A stretch of DNA of 64,000 nucleotides from Wolfiporia cocos (taxonomy: Eukaryota > Basidiomycota > Agaricomycetes > Polyporales > Phaeolaceae), in assembly GCA_029448655.1 (NCBI GenBank), contig JACCLO010000014.1, positions 434,001 through 498,000 of the forward strand. The letters run 5' to 3'. A program made the translations under genes and the position numbers. Each line of letters opens with the position of its first letter. The stretch's first letter is position 1. Positions 1-11,037 of this stretch are shown here, piece after piece. The notes beneath the pieces were generated by a model. That model was not told where the DNA came from. It was given only the letters and a program-made list of their open reading frames with translations, and searched no databases.

Positions 1-2955
1 ACCATCATGGATGTGTTACAAGGCAACTATTGAACTGTCAGGTGGTGCCCAGCAGCCTCACCAGCTATATATTATGTCTGTGTCAATGGCCCTCTCTGCA
101 TTAGACGTCTGGCCTGCAAAATGCTGGATGTCGCCAAAGTCCTATAGGGTATAAGAAGGTCATACTGCCTAAGCCTTTGCCTCTAGCGCGGTACGCCTCT
201 GAATCTTTCTATGTGGTATGACCCGATTTATGACATGTGGTCCGGAAGACATGATCCTAAAAACATCGTGATGTGGTCATGTCGTTCCGCTCAACTCTCA
301 AGAGCAGACTAGAGGCGAGATAGGCAGTACCACCCACCCCATCCTGTCCTTACAGCTTTGCTATCTTGGACGTCAACTCCCTCGACGTCGTTGTCATTCC
401 TTGTTCAGTGGCAGCTAGTATACCGATCACAGATACCACGCGTCCTGCGAGATGGTATTCAGCCTGGTGGCCGTTGTATCTCCAATTAAATCTTCTTCTG
501 GTACGGCGGAGGTGGGGATCCACACTCTCACCAGCTCGTCGAAACCAGAGACAGCGGGTGTTAGATCGACCTCCATCCCAGCTCCGCCCGCTCATGCATC
601 TACACTAAGCACACACAGCACATCTTCCAAGCTCACTGCCTCGACATCCGGAACGTCCAAGACTGTGCAGGCCCATATAACGTCCTCCTCTCTTCAACCA
701 CCCAGGGTCGCACGGAGACAGTCACGACCAAGATCACAGTGATGGACACGACGACGGTGAATGGGTCAACCCTCACCGTCACGTACTCTGTTCCGACCAC
801 TCAGAGTCCCACCACGAACGCGCAAACTCCATTGTCGGCATCGACAAACACATCCCCATACACGTCGCTCACCAGCGCCAATTCACCATCCATAAGTCAA
901 TACTCGACTACTGCTGTAGAGCCTTTATCGCCTCTCAGCATCACACCTAGTGTGATGGCCGCCACGCTGTCCTCCTCCTCCAGAGGCAGTTTCCCTGTCA
1001 AAGAGATTGTTGGGATAGCGATTGCTAGTTGGCTCTTTCTCGCACTTTCCCTCTTTCTCATGTGACGGCTCTACTCGAAGCGCGGCAGGGGTCCGGCCGT
1101 CACACCGTACAGTAAGTCTGCATCACAGACATCCATTCATTTTTTCCATTCTGAAACAAGTGCTAGACCTGCCACGGGAGGTATACTCACCATACCCCGC
1201 ACGACGGCAGTGGTCGCCTGACAGGCCATCACCGTTCGACGCGGGCTCTTCGGACGGTGTGTCCACCTTGCATGCACGCCAGCCAACCGGGAACTAAGAC
1301 CACACACTAGAGCTGCTGACGCCAGCCGCCCGCTCGCACATACCCGCGCTGCGCCTCGACATGCGCAGCCCGCCGCCCGCGCGGACGCCTAGATGGAGCT
1401 GCGACGGCGCGCCCTCCTCGCCCGGCCTGCACCCGGTGCAGAAGGCGGACGTCTCCCACTCCCGCGCGCCGTCCGCTATGTCCATGTCGAGCGCGCAGAG
1501 TAGGCACGTGTCCCAGCCCGCGTCGCGCCGCTCGGTGGACGGCGGCGTGCGCCTGGCGGGCGGCCCCTCGGGTGAGAGCGCGCGCCACGATGCGGTCAGC
1601 GTACGTACGTTGCCGCCGGCGTATCAGTGGTGAGGGGGTGTGGCGTGCGGTGTGATCGGATAAAGATACTGTGAACTTGGATTTGGATTTGGTGGCGGTC
1701 CTCTGTCGTCACCGTTGGTATGTTAGCTTGGTTTGCACATGCTGGGATGATTCGTCTGTATCGTATGGGGGGAGGGACGGGGGTTGTCTGGTGAGTCCGT
1801 TCCGTTGGCACAAAGGCGTGTCATTTTGATGGCCTGTGCTCTTTGATAGCCATCTATTCATCGGTTAGCATAATCGAAATACAATTCTGCACTGCGTTGC
1901 ATCGCACCGACATACCACACGTCTTGTGGAATGATCTCGTTCATACTCGAATCTGCAAAACCTTCAGAGGAGTCGACTCCATCACTAATTATGTACGTTC
2001 TCATATCCTGTATACAGGTGATAATCGTCCATTACAATCAGTGTGCGTGCATTCATCGTCACGCATTTTCTCGCGTTCTCATATTGTGCGCATCAATCTA
2101 TTGGGTCATAGGTGCTGTTATTCAGAGACGAGCATATCTCAGCATACAGGCAGTGGTTTCGTTCATTGCACGGTGGTGGAATACTTGCATTGCATTCTGT
2201 CGCTGCTCATCATCTTATCGCATCGCTTCTTTCCAAACATGATCTGGGAACGCAAGCATTATATATCAGAGAGGTCATGTCGTTGCGGTCCACCTCCTCT
2301 AGCTCTTCCAGTACCACGATCAAAATGGCACGGGAGGTCACTCGCAGTCGGTATTTTGTGATGACGAGCTTCACTGTCACTAATTTTTCTCAACGTCTTT
2401 TTACCCCGAGGAATGCCCTGATGGCCAATTCTTTTTTCGCTGGTGCGTCTCATGCATCTCGATGCTCTGTTCGGGTCAACACAGCCTCTTCAGGTTTCTC
2501 AAGCTCTTTATTCCTATGGGATGGCTTAAGGACAAGCTTGAGTATTGGAGATGCGACGGTGTTATATACAGCTTCATTCCTGCGGAGGCGACGTCGGCCT
2601 TCCCGAACATACGCCTGCATCGTTTCGGCGGCATCGACAGATGGTCTGTCCTCATATAATCCGGCGATAATGTTACTGTAGGCCCTTTTCACGTACACTC
2701 AACGTCGACACTTGTATCAGGCACAGGGTCGACTCTGATGGGACAAGATCTAGAGGGGGAATAGCAGCAGGGGAAGTGGCGAAATGGCGGCCCGGATGGG
2801 AGATACGGTCACGTGGTACGTAGCGCGACCTGAGCGCTGAGCGCTGAGGTACTTTCTTGACCAACGCACGCCGTACAATACCTCCGGAAACCACCGACTC
2901 TGATACATCTCATAAGTTAGTTCTCAGTATCTAAATCCGGTCATCTTGATACCTA
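1..2955. repeat. Segmental triplication, unit 1 (partial at the left edge)
   Basis: Three consecutive blocks begin with related sequence near positions 1, 2957 and 5890 (a shared 'atcatggatatgtt'-like start). Each carries one copy of the same membrane-protein gene plus similar flanks. Units 1 and 2 also share the stretch ending 'gcctctagcgcggtacgcct' (near 180 and 3130), the region just before the start codon, and the 3' spacer (near 1930-1990 and 4890-4950). The unit length is about 2.95 kb. Unit 1 runs in from outside the window. Confidence 0.8.
366..1633 (+). pseudogene. Ser/Thr-rich single-pass membrane protein, copy 1 (broken)
   Basis: This copy aligns along its length with the intact copy at 3321-4597. 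The Ser/Thr-rich outer part, the membrane segment (about 1000-1062) and the GC-rich tail ending in SVRTLPPAYQW are all recognisable. It is broken in several ways. The ATG of copy 2 is replaced by a non-start triplet near 381. The reading frame changes between about 450 and 745. An in-frame TGA at 1063-1065 replaces the Arg codon that follows the membrane segment in copy 2. The two introns of copy 2 (here near 1110-1170 and 1259-1310) are still visible. It is a decaying paralogue. A product could arise only if a different start and stop readthrough were used. Confidence 0.75.
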
Positions 2956-5890
2956 TCATGGATATGTTGCAGAACAACTATCAGGTGGTATCCAGTCAAC
3001 GTTCAACCCCGCCATGATACTTAGTACTGATGTCTGTGTAAATGTATATCTCTGCTCAAGACGTGCGATCTGCATGACTGCAAAACAGCAGATACGCTAG
3101 TCCTCCCTATAAGGAGGCGGTGTCGCCTTTGCCTCTAGCGCGGTACGCCTCTTGTTAACTTGCCTTGTTGCTTGTGAATAATTCGTGTTTCAGCAGATCT
3201 GATTTCGATGGGACCGTGATGTCGTCATGTAATTCCTCTCAAGAGCAAGCTGGAGGCGAGATATGCAGTATCGCTCACCCCATCCTGTCCTTACCGCTTT
3301 GCTATCTTCGACGTTGACCCATGGACGTCGCTTTCATTCCTTTCCCGGTGGCTAGTATACCTACGATGGATAGCGTGTTGTTTAGCGAAATGCTAAGTTC
3401 CGAATCACAGTCCGCATCTATTAATTGGACCCAACCTCATGAGACTTCTGCACCCTCCTCAATCCTAGCTCCGTCCTCTCGTGCAACCACGCTGAGCTCA
3501 CCCAGCTCATCTTCTTTGACCACGTTACAGTCTACGCAGCCCCAAATGGGAGCATCACCCTCATCAACCACCTGGGGTCCAACAGTGACAGTCACGAGCA
3601 AGATCACGGTGGTGGACACGATGACGGTGAATGGTTCAACCCTCACCGTCACGTACGCTATTCCGACTACGTCCGCGACCCAGAGTTCCACCACGGATAT
3701 GAAAACTGTAATGTCGGGGATCTCTGTGTCCCAATCGGTATCGACACACACATCGACACACACATCGCCCATCAGCATCAGTTCGCTATCCATAAGTCAA
3801 TACTCGACCTCGACTACTGCTGCAGAGTCTTCTTTATCATCTTTTAGCATCGCACCTAGCGTGACGGCTGCCGTGCTGGCCTCATCCTCCGGAGGCAGTT
3901 CTCCGCTCGAAATTGTAGGGATAGCCACCGCTAGCTTGCTGTTTCTTGCCCTTCTCCTCCTTCTCATGCGATGGCTCTACTCGAAGCGCAACAGGGGTCC
4001 GGCCGTCACACCATACAGTAAGTCCATCAGCTAGCACGTGAACATCACAAACAACCATTCATCTTTTCCATTCTAAAACAAGTGCTAGACCTGCCACGGG
4101 ATGTGTACACACCCTACCCCGCACGACGGCAGCGACAGCCTGACAGACCATTACCGTTCGACTTGTGCTCCTTGGACGGTGTGTCCAGCTTGTATACACC
4201 CCAGCTGACCGGCGACTAAGACCGCACACTAGAGCTGCTGACGCCAGACGCCCATTCGCACATACCTCCGCTTCCTCTCGATACGCACAGCCCGTCCGCA
4301 GCGCGGCCGCTGAGATGGAGCTGGGACGGTGCGCTCTCCTCGCCCGGCCTGCACCCTGCGACGAAGGCGGACGTCTTCCACGCGCCTCCCGCTGTGTCTA
4401 TGTCGAGTATGCAGAGCAGGCACGTATCGCAGCCCGCGCCGCGCCGCTCAGTCTCGCTTGCTCATATGCTGGAGGAGATGCCTCCGCCGCGCCGCTCTGT
4501 AGACGGCGGCGTGCGCCTAGCGGGAGGTCCGCCGGGTGAGAGTGCGCAACACGAGGTGGTCAGCGTGCACACCTTGCCGCCGGCGTATCATTGGTGAGGT
4601 GGTATGGCATATGGTATGATCGGACAAAAGACATTGTGGACTTGGTTCTGGATTTAGTGCTAGTTCTCTGTCGTCACTATTGATATCTTAGCTTCTCTCA
4701 GACATGCTTGGTTGATTCCTCTACCTTATATGGGGGGAGAGGGGTTGTTCTCTTGTGAGTTCTGTCCGTTGACTTACAACGTCTAAAGGCATATCATTGT
4801 GATGGCCTGTGCCCGATACCTCATGATTTGTCAGTGAGCATTAATTCTTCACTGTGCTATATCGCGCTGACATACCACAAGTTTTATGGGATGATCTCGT
4901 TCATTATCGCGTCGTGTTCGAATATGCAAAATTTTCGGGGAGTCGACTCCATCGCTAATCTCATACCCTGATTCCACGTGACAGTCATCCATTGGGATTA
5001 GTGTACGTGCATTCATTGTCGTGAATTATTTACGTTCTCATAGTCATCATCTCTAGCGAGATAAGTTATGTGCTTACTGCTGTTGCTTGGAGACGAACAC
5101 ATTTCAGGGTACAGGCAGTGATCACGCCCGAGGTACGAGGGTGAAACAATTGTGCTGCATCTCGTCGCTGCTTGGTGTCTTACGGCTTCGCCTTTTTCCA
5201 AACATGAGTTGGAAACGCAAGCACTTATATAGACGCTCATGTCATCTCCCCTGATTTCTCCAGTACCACAATCAAATTGAACGAGAGCTCGCTCATATTC
5301 AGTAAATCCGTGATAACTATTTTCGCTATCACTAACTTTTCTCAGCATCTTTCTATTCTAAGCAATGCCCTGATGACCAACTCTTCCTCTGTGACGCATT
5401 TCAAGCATCTCGTTCCTCTTTGCTCGGCTGATGGCAAATCTTCAACACCGCCTCTTCAGGCAATGCATATGAAGCGTAAGCCATCCCCGATGCGGACAAA
5501 ATCCTGATCCATCAGTCATCCAAGCTGCCGAGCGTAAACTGACAAGGCCGAGCTTTCATATTTGAACGTTCTCAGACAGCTTCATTCCTATGTGAAGGCC
5601 TTGAATGATCCTATGACAGGACAAATTGATTTTTATGAGGTTCGTGCACGCGAGGGCAGAAAGCGACGGCAGAGCGTTTCGGAAGGAAGACACGGTCACA
5701 TAGCAGTGCTCGCTGCAGCAGCCATATCAGCCTCCTAACTTGCAGCGTTCTCGTTAATGACAAAGCAGACATCACAAACGGATTCATTGCCTCTTGGCTT
5801 CATATTGCAACTAAATATCCTGGGGCGTGCGTATCTCAGTTGCTTCCACTCGGGTTAGTTCGCGTTCAAGATCTGATACAGGGCACGCAA
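2956..5890. repeat. Segmental triplication, unit 2
   Basis: This second block matches unit 1 over the promoter region, the gene and the 3' spacer. Matching landmarks include the G-rich run near 4732 (unit 1: near 1765), the 'gagtcgactccatc' stretch near 4940 (unit 1: near 1970), and a 5' leader with a TATA-like 'cctataagg' near 3110. The spacer 4598-5890 shows no gene I can support. Short open frames in it are not shared with unit 1. Confidence 0.75.
3321..4597 (+). CDS. Ser/Thr-rich single-pass membrane protein, copy 2
   Basis: Family not recognised by name. The model joins 3321-4017, 4089-4178 and 4233-4597 (383 residues). Residues about 30-190 are very rich in Ser and Thr and probably form an O-glycosylated outer stalk. 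Residues about 195-215 form one hydrophobic helix (IVGIATASLLFLALLLLLM), followed by basic WLYSKR, the usual inside-positive signal. The cytoplasmic tail has RWSWDG, a DGGVRLAGGPP block and ends SVHTLPPAYHW. The second intron (4179-4232, 54 nt) is needed to remove an in-frame TAA at 4217. It is supported by the same junction in copies 1 and 3. No signal peptide is visible after the chosen ATG, so an upstream exon may be missing. By layout it could be a wall sensor or an anchored protein of the Mid2 type, but that is inference. Confidence 0.7.
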
Positions 5891-7694
5891 CCATCACGGA
5901 TGTGTTTGAAGGCAACCATCTGTCTATCGTTATTTATTTTGCACCGTGGTAATGCCTGTCTTAAGGTTTGCCACTGCTTCGCGCGAATGTCATGCAAAGT
6001 GCATATCATATGCCACAGAACATTGCCTGGGACACATTACTCGTCCTCATGAACTTCTTAGCAGGACAGGGTCGCATGTCTCAGACTCTCTTCCCAATGC
6101 AACATGTGGCCGCACGGTTTGCTTCTACTCACAGGGGAAGGATGTCTTCAATGATCCAATGATCAACATCTGATTTAGATGATGTATGTTATGTTCACCA
6201 TCTCACGAGCATATTTAGGAAGACGAGGTAGGCAGTGTCCTTCCCCTCTAGATCTGAATCGTCCTGTTCTTTCAGCCTGCTCTTCATCCGACCCAACGTC
6301 GTTGACTAGCGCGGCGTTGCATTCATTCCTTCACGAGTGGTAATATACTGAACATAGTCGCTTCCGTGCCTTCAAGAAGTCGCGCACGATGGAAGAGGCT
6401 TCAACGGAGGTCACTTGCATAGGAACAACGGGAGTGGTGACCTTCACCTTTTCCGATGCATTCCAGGATCAGACTATGACCTTTACATGCTCTCCGACCT
6501 CTCCGCCTGTTTCGTCGACCTCTTCAATGCTATCACATTCTCTTTCATCTACATATCCGCGCAATATACAGCTACCCTTGACAACATCGTCTACTTCACA
6601 TACATCTCCAGGGGTGCAAACGCATATCTCGTCAACTTCAACTTCGCGAAGTGCGCTTTTGCGTAACGAGACGCTCACGGATACCACGACAGTGTATGAA
6701 ACGTCCATTTCAGTCCCACGCACCACTGGCACCACGCAGCCGATTCCGAGTACAATCACTCACACCGTGATCTCGGTTGCGACTATGCAAACTGAGAGCC
6801 AATCGACAATGGCAAAGTCACTCGCATCGTCGTCAAGCATCCACACGCATGACATCAGCGCAACCTCGTCTCTCACCACCAATCCTTCTTCCTCGCTAGG
6901 AAGCATGATTTTGAGCTTGACATCAACTCCGAGCGTGACATCTTCCGCGGTACCATCCCGAGACGGTGTACCGGTTCTGGAGATTGTTGGGATAGTGGTT
7001 GCTGGACTGCTGTCTGTTGCAGTCCTCCTCTTCCTTACAAGATGTCTTTACCACAAGCGCGCTAGGAAGCCAGCCCCCTCGCTGTATAGTAAGTCCGCGT
7101 ATCATTTAGTCTGTGGACAGCGTTAACGTCAGTCATCGTTTCCATTCCTGAAACCAAGCGCTAGACCTGTCACAGGATAGTTACAAGCCATATCCCACAC
7201 GATTCCAGCGGTTCTCCGACAGGTCGTTACTGATTGATAGAGAGCAGCTACGCTCTTCGGATGGTGTGTCTATCTTGTACATCCTTTTACCCGGACTGAT
7301 TGGCGCTTCAACATACAAATCAGCGTTAATAACGCGAGATGCCCGCTCGTACATATCATCGCTGTTCCCTGACGCAGGCAGCGCGACCTCCGCACAGTCC
7401 ATCAGATGGAGCTGGGATGGCGTACCTCCCTCCGCTGGCCTGCACTCGGCGCAAAAGGGGGCTGACGCCCGCGCGCTGCCCTCTGTGCCAACCGTGCAGA
7501 GCAGGCACTCGTCCCAGGTCGCACTGCAGCATCCGGCGCCGCTTACTCATTTTTCGGAGAATATGCCGCCGCAGAACGCGCCACATCGCCAATCGTTGGA
7601 CGGGGGCGTACGCCTGGCGGGGGGCCCGCTCGAGGAACGTGTTGAGCATGATACGGTCAGCGTGCATACGTTGCCGCCGGCGTACCAATGGTAA
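5891..7694. repeat. Segmental triplication, unit 3 (more diverged)
   Basis: The third block starts with the same kind of sequence as positions 1 and 2957 (near 5890) and contains the third membrane-protein copy. Similarity to units 1 and 2 is lower and lies mostly in the gene. This suggests an older duplication, with units 1 and 2 separating later. No 3' spacer homology beyond 7694 is obvious. Confidence 0.6.
6389..7694 (+). CDS. Ser/Thr-rich single-pass membrane protein, copy 3
   Basis: The model joins 6389-7088, 7165-7263 and 7324-7694. Without the 60-nt second intron the frame stays open, because that intron is a multiple of three. I keep it because copies 1 and 2 have a stop inside the matching stretch. 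Residues about 40-190 are Ser/Thr-rich. A hydrophobic helix follows (IVGIVVAGLLSVAVLLFL), then TRCLYHKRARK. The tail carries RWSWDG, LDGGVRLAGGP and ends SVHTLPPAYQW, matching copies 1 and 2. The start at 6389 (MEEASTEVTCIGTTGVVTF) shows two cysteines but no signal peptide, so a 5' exon may be missing. Function unknown; a membrane-anchored surface or signalling protein is the best guess. Confidence 0.7.
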
Positions 7695-8630
7695 CTGGAT
7701 ATGCTGCATAACGGTATATTGGGATTCGGCGGACGATGTTCGATAGGAACACAGACACTACGCCGCATCACTTGTTCCGTGAGTTGCATGTATCGTTGTG
7801 ATGTTCAACGCTGCAGATCACATCCGAAAATCTTGATCGTTTCTTCGGACTTCCCTGTCGAAGGCTTCTTGATTCAGCCTTGCCTTGTTGGAGGTAATTT
7901 GATTACTCGTGTGCTAAAATCCCGATCCAACGCTCTGATAAAAGGCAGATGGACGGCTTTGCTGGCACATCATTGTAGTGATTTCAAGGCCTCGACATGA
8001 AGGCCCAGCTTAAGGTTTTGGAAAGCCATAGCCGTCCAAAATTGAGCTAGAGCCGGAGCTCTTGGGCCGCCGGGCCTGGCATACCTCTACAGGCTCCTCC
8101 TGTATTTGCCGCTTCCAAATCTGTTGTGTAACCCGATTCGTTTGAATGCTGCAATCATTGAAGGCCACGCACCTCGGCACGTGCTATCTCAAGGAACGGT
8201 AGAGCCATTCAAATACACGTCTGGCTATGCATATTTTCTCATTCCCGAGGCTGTCGATTCAGAGAGACCGTGCATCAGCTGTGAAGAACAGCATGCATGC
8301 CTGGGAGAAGGCGTAGCATGGGTAACAAGTGAAGTGCACAGTACAACCTGCAGACGCATGTATTTGGGGAAATAATATATGCAGTGAACGCACTTTGCCG
8401 CCGCCGTATCAATCGACGCGACGCAAAACGCGTGACGTATCATGCATTGTAACTCGAATATAACGCTAGCGTACTAAAGGCTGTAATATCGGTCTTCAGT
8501 GAGACTGGGAATATAGCGAGTACTTTAGTAGAGATTACCTCTGTTACTAACTCTCCCCGGGTATACCCATTTTCGCTGCTGGAAATGCTTGTACAAGGCA
8601 CGATACAAGTGTGCGTCGTGATCCGGAGCA
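7695..8630. other. Gene-free spacer
   Basis: I see no supported gene or clear repeat here. Two open frames (7701-8000 and 8106-8375) lack any recognisable motif or intron-supported continuation. The region separates the triplicated membrane-protein block from the reductase pair. Confidence 0.5.
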
Positions 8631-10266
8631 TCAAAGCTTCGCGGACACAGAGTTGTCAGTCAACAGCCCGACCTTCCGCCAGTAAGCGATCCATCTCTTC
8701 ACATCCACTGCGTTCAGCTGACGCAGCGCAGGGTCGGCCAACGTCGGCGAAGCCTTTACCGCGCGTTCGACCTCTACTTCCTGCCACCCTAGTGCCATTC
8801 TGCCTGACCTTTCCTTGATCGCCTGACTTCGGAAAAATGGGATGAGTCGTAAAGCACGGATGCGTCGTGCACTCCCTCTTGCAGCCTGAGATTCGCCTTC
8901 TTGTTCTGCATTTCTGGCAGACTTGGCTGTGTCCTCGAGCCTCGCCAGCCATTCTGAAAAGGGTACCAGAGGAACAGCGAACTCGGTTGCGATGGCAAGT
9001 GCGATAGTCCGCCAAGGGGCTGGTCTTGGATGCACGAGGTGCACCGTGTGGGTGTCGTTCGACGCATGACGGAAGTCTAGAATTGCACTGGCGGCTATAT
9101 CGAGTGGGATCCATTCGATGTTCTGAAGCTTGTAGGTAAATACCCGGGCGGTGTTATATATAAATTTGCGTACTCTTGAGTCCTCAGGGAAACATCTCAG
9201 TTTGGGGGCGCTCTGCACCATAATGGGGACCCATTCATGTGGGCTCCAATCGCCTCCCGGACCACCGGAAGCCTGTCCCACTCGTACGACTATCGGATCC
9301 AACGGCGTCTTCTGCGCTGCGGTGTACATAATCTGCTCTGCAATCCACTTTGATTCCGAGTACCCTCCTCCGGTCGCGTAAGCTGGGTCAACCGGTGTCT
9401 CAGGGATAATCATATCTTGTGGAGCCTCTGGGGGATGCATGATTAAGAGTATGTTGAGAGTAAGATCTAATCTTGAACAGTCATTATAACACTCACCTCG
9501 GATTACAGCCATGGAGCTTATATAGACAATGCGAGGTGTAGATACCAGCGGAGAGGTCAGGGCGAAGTCTACCAAACGACGGACACCGCGTATCACAGGC
9601 TCAAAAGCGGGCAATGGAGCGACTAAATCCACACGCCACGCTGGTACGCTAAATGAAGTGAGTAGATTTGATACGATATGCCATGGTACATACCATTATG
9701 TATAATGTGCGTTACAGACTGGTGTACCTACATTGATCCCTCGTTAGATTTTAGGCTACCGACACGAATGCGTACCACACCTCCTCGTACACATTTGCGG
9801 AGAGTCCCCAGTTTGGCTCTGTAAGTTCTCCTTCAAGCAACGCAACTTTATCGAGATCTAAGATGCTTGCATCGATAGCGCGGTCGATCAGCGCTTCCTT
9901 CTGTCTATCGCGGAGGGTTGCCTTGTTTTTTGCCGGTCTGTTCAAAGCGTATACACGGAGCACCGATGTGTCAGATGCGAGCGATTTCAGAAGGTGGCAG
10001 CCCAAGCTTCCTGTTGTTCCAGTCACTAGGACGACATCTCCGGTGGGAGCTGGAATCAAGATAGTCGGCCGACTCGGGAATTGCGCAGTGTACCCGTCTG
10101 CCATTCTCCTCATGGTGAGAATAGTTTCTGCAGCATTCTGCGCAAGCATTTCTGCTACCTTGATGGATGTACTCAATGGAGAGGGTGGGTACTGACCGGG
10201 AGATGCGCAGAGGATTATGAATCGTGGCAATTCCCTTGCGATGCGGTGGCACGTCCACCTGGTCAT
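8631..10266 (-). CDS. Stand-alone thioester-reductase (R-domain) protein, NRPS-like
   Basis: Exons on the minus strand are 10266-9781, 9718-9694, 9640-9497, 9427-9174 and 9122-8631 (466 residues). The protein matches the C-terminal reductase domain of the neighbouring A-T-R enzyme. It has the NADPH-binding VLVTGTTGSLGCHLL, then HIIHNAWRVDL (split over a 25-nt exon), YISSMAV, the YxxxK pair in GGYSESKW, RVGQASGG, WIPLDIAA, and a C-terminus ending WIAYWRKVG. This is an extended short-chain-dehydrogenase fold that normally reduces a carrier-bound thioester to an aldehyde. No adenylation domain lies upstream. A possible worn carrier-domain trace (10370-10615) is too weak to call. The start is uncertain. 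It may be a free-standing reductase or the 3' remnant of a full enzyme. All catalytic residues remain. It is transcribed away from the intact A-T-R gene. Confidence 0.75.
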
Positions 10267-11037
10267 CGCGCTATTCCGCTTCCATCAGAATCGCCTTCGG
10301 CTGATTGCAACGGGCCTGAGGTATAAACTATATCGCCGCGGTCCAGGTAAATGATCCGACCAATATAGCTCACTCCGTGGCCGAGGGGTCGAGCCTCAGC
10401 CACAGGACGTCCCGGCCCAATGAATGCCTCGGCGAACGCGGAGGAAAAAGATGACCGACCACCTGCCGAAGCCGAAGGCGGAGTTCCTCACACGCTAGAT
10501 CTCGTGCCAAAACCTCTACGCTAGCGTAACACATGATTGAGTAGAGTGTGTACTGATTAGTTCGCTGAAATGGAAATAGCGCATTCCGTAATTGAGCATA
10601 CGAGAAAATCCTCATGCGCGGATAGCATGGTGTCTACGAAATCCGGCTTTGAGGGGGCGAGCGCTCAGGCCTGCGAGTGCATGCAAGACGGCTTGAAGAT
10701 CTCGGAGAAGCCAGGATATCGCATCATATCTATTTAAGCATGGATGCAGCGAGGCCGAGTGTAGCGGTTCTGAAACCCCATTCTGTCAGTGCGATGTCAG
10801 ACCTCTGCGCAGAGTCTTCGGCGGGTACCTCCAAGTTCTGTCATGGGTGATGGTGTCAGAGCAATCAAAATATCGGTTCAACTAGCGCGTTTGTCCAGGC
10901 ACGCGCGAGCTCGTCCGCGGCAAATCCATGTTCCGACAGATGGCTCGATGTCACAAGCACGTCACGACCATGTGCCGTAATAGCTTAAGGTCCTATAAAA
11001 CGACCATCGCCCCGCTCGGACTGCCCCTCCGACAGCC
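10267..11037. promoter_or_regulatory. Divergent promoter region of the reductase pair
   Basis: About 770 bp separate the 5' ends of the minus-strand reductase and the plus-strand A-T-R gene. A TATA-like 'ctataaaa' lies at 10993-11000, about 40 nt before the plus-strand ATG. A second AT-rich motif ('ctatttaag') is near 10730. The divergent layout suggests shared control, which is inference. Confidence 0.5.

Noticed and set aside
1307..1588. Open minus-strand frames opposite the GC-rich tails of the membrane-protein genes (also 4229-4423 and 7356-7709)
   Set aside because: Arg/Ala-rich shadow frames produced by codon bias on the other strand; they have no motif and no independent conservation.
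1843..2681. Overlapping plus-strand frames in the spacer of unit 1
   Set aside because: The matching stretch in unit 2 is interrupted in every frame, so coding function is not supported.
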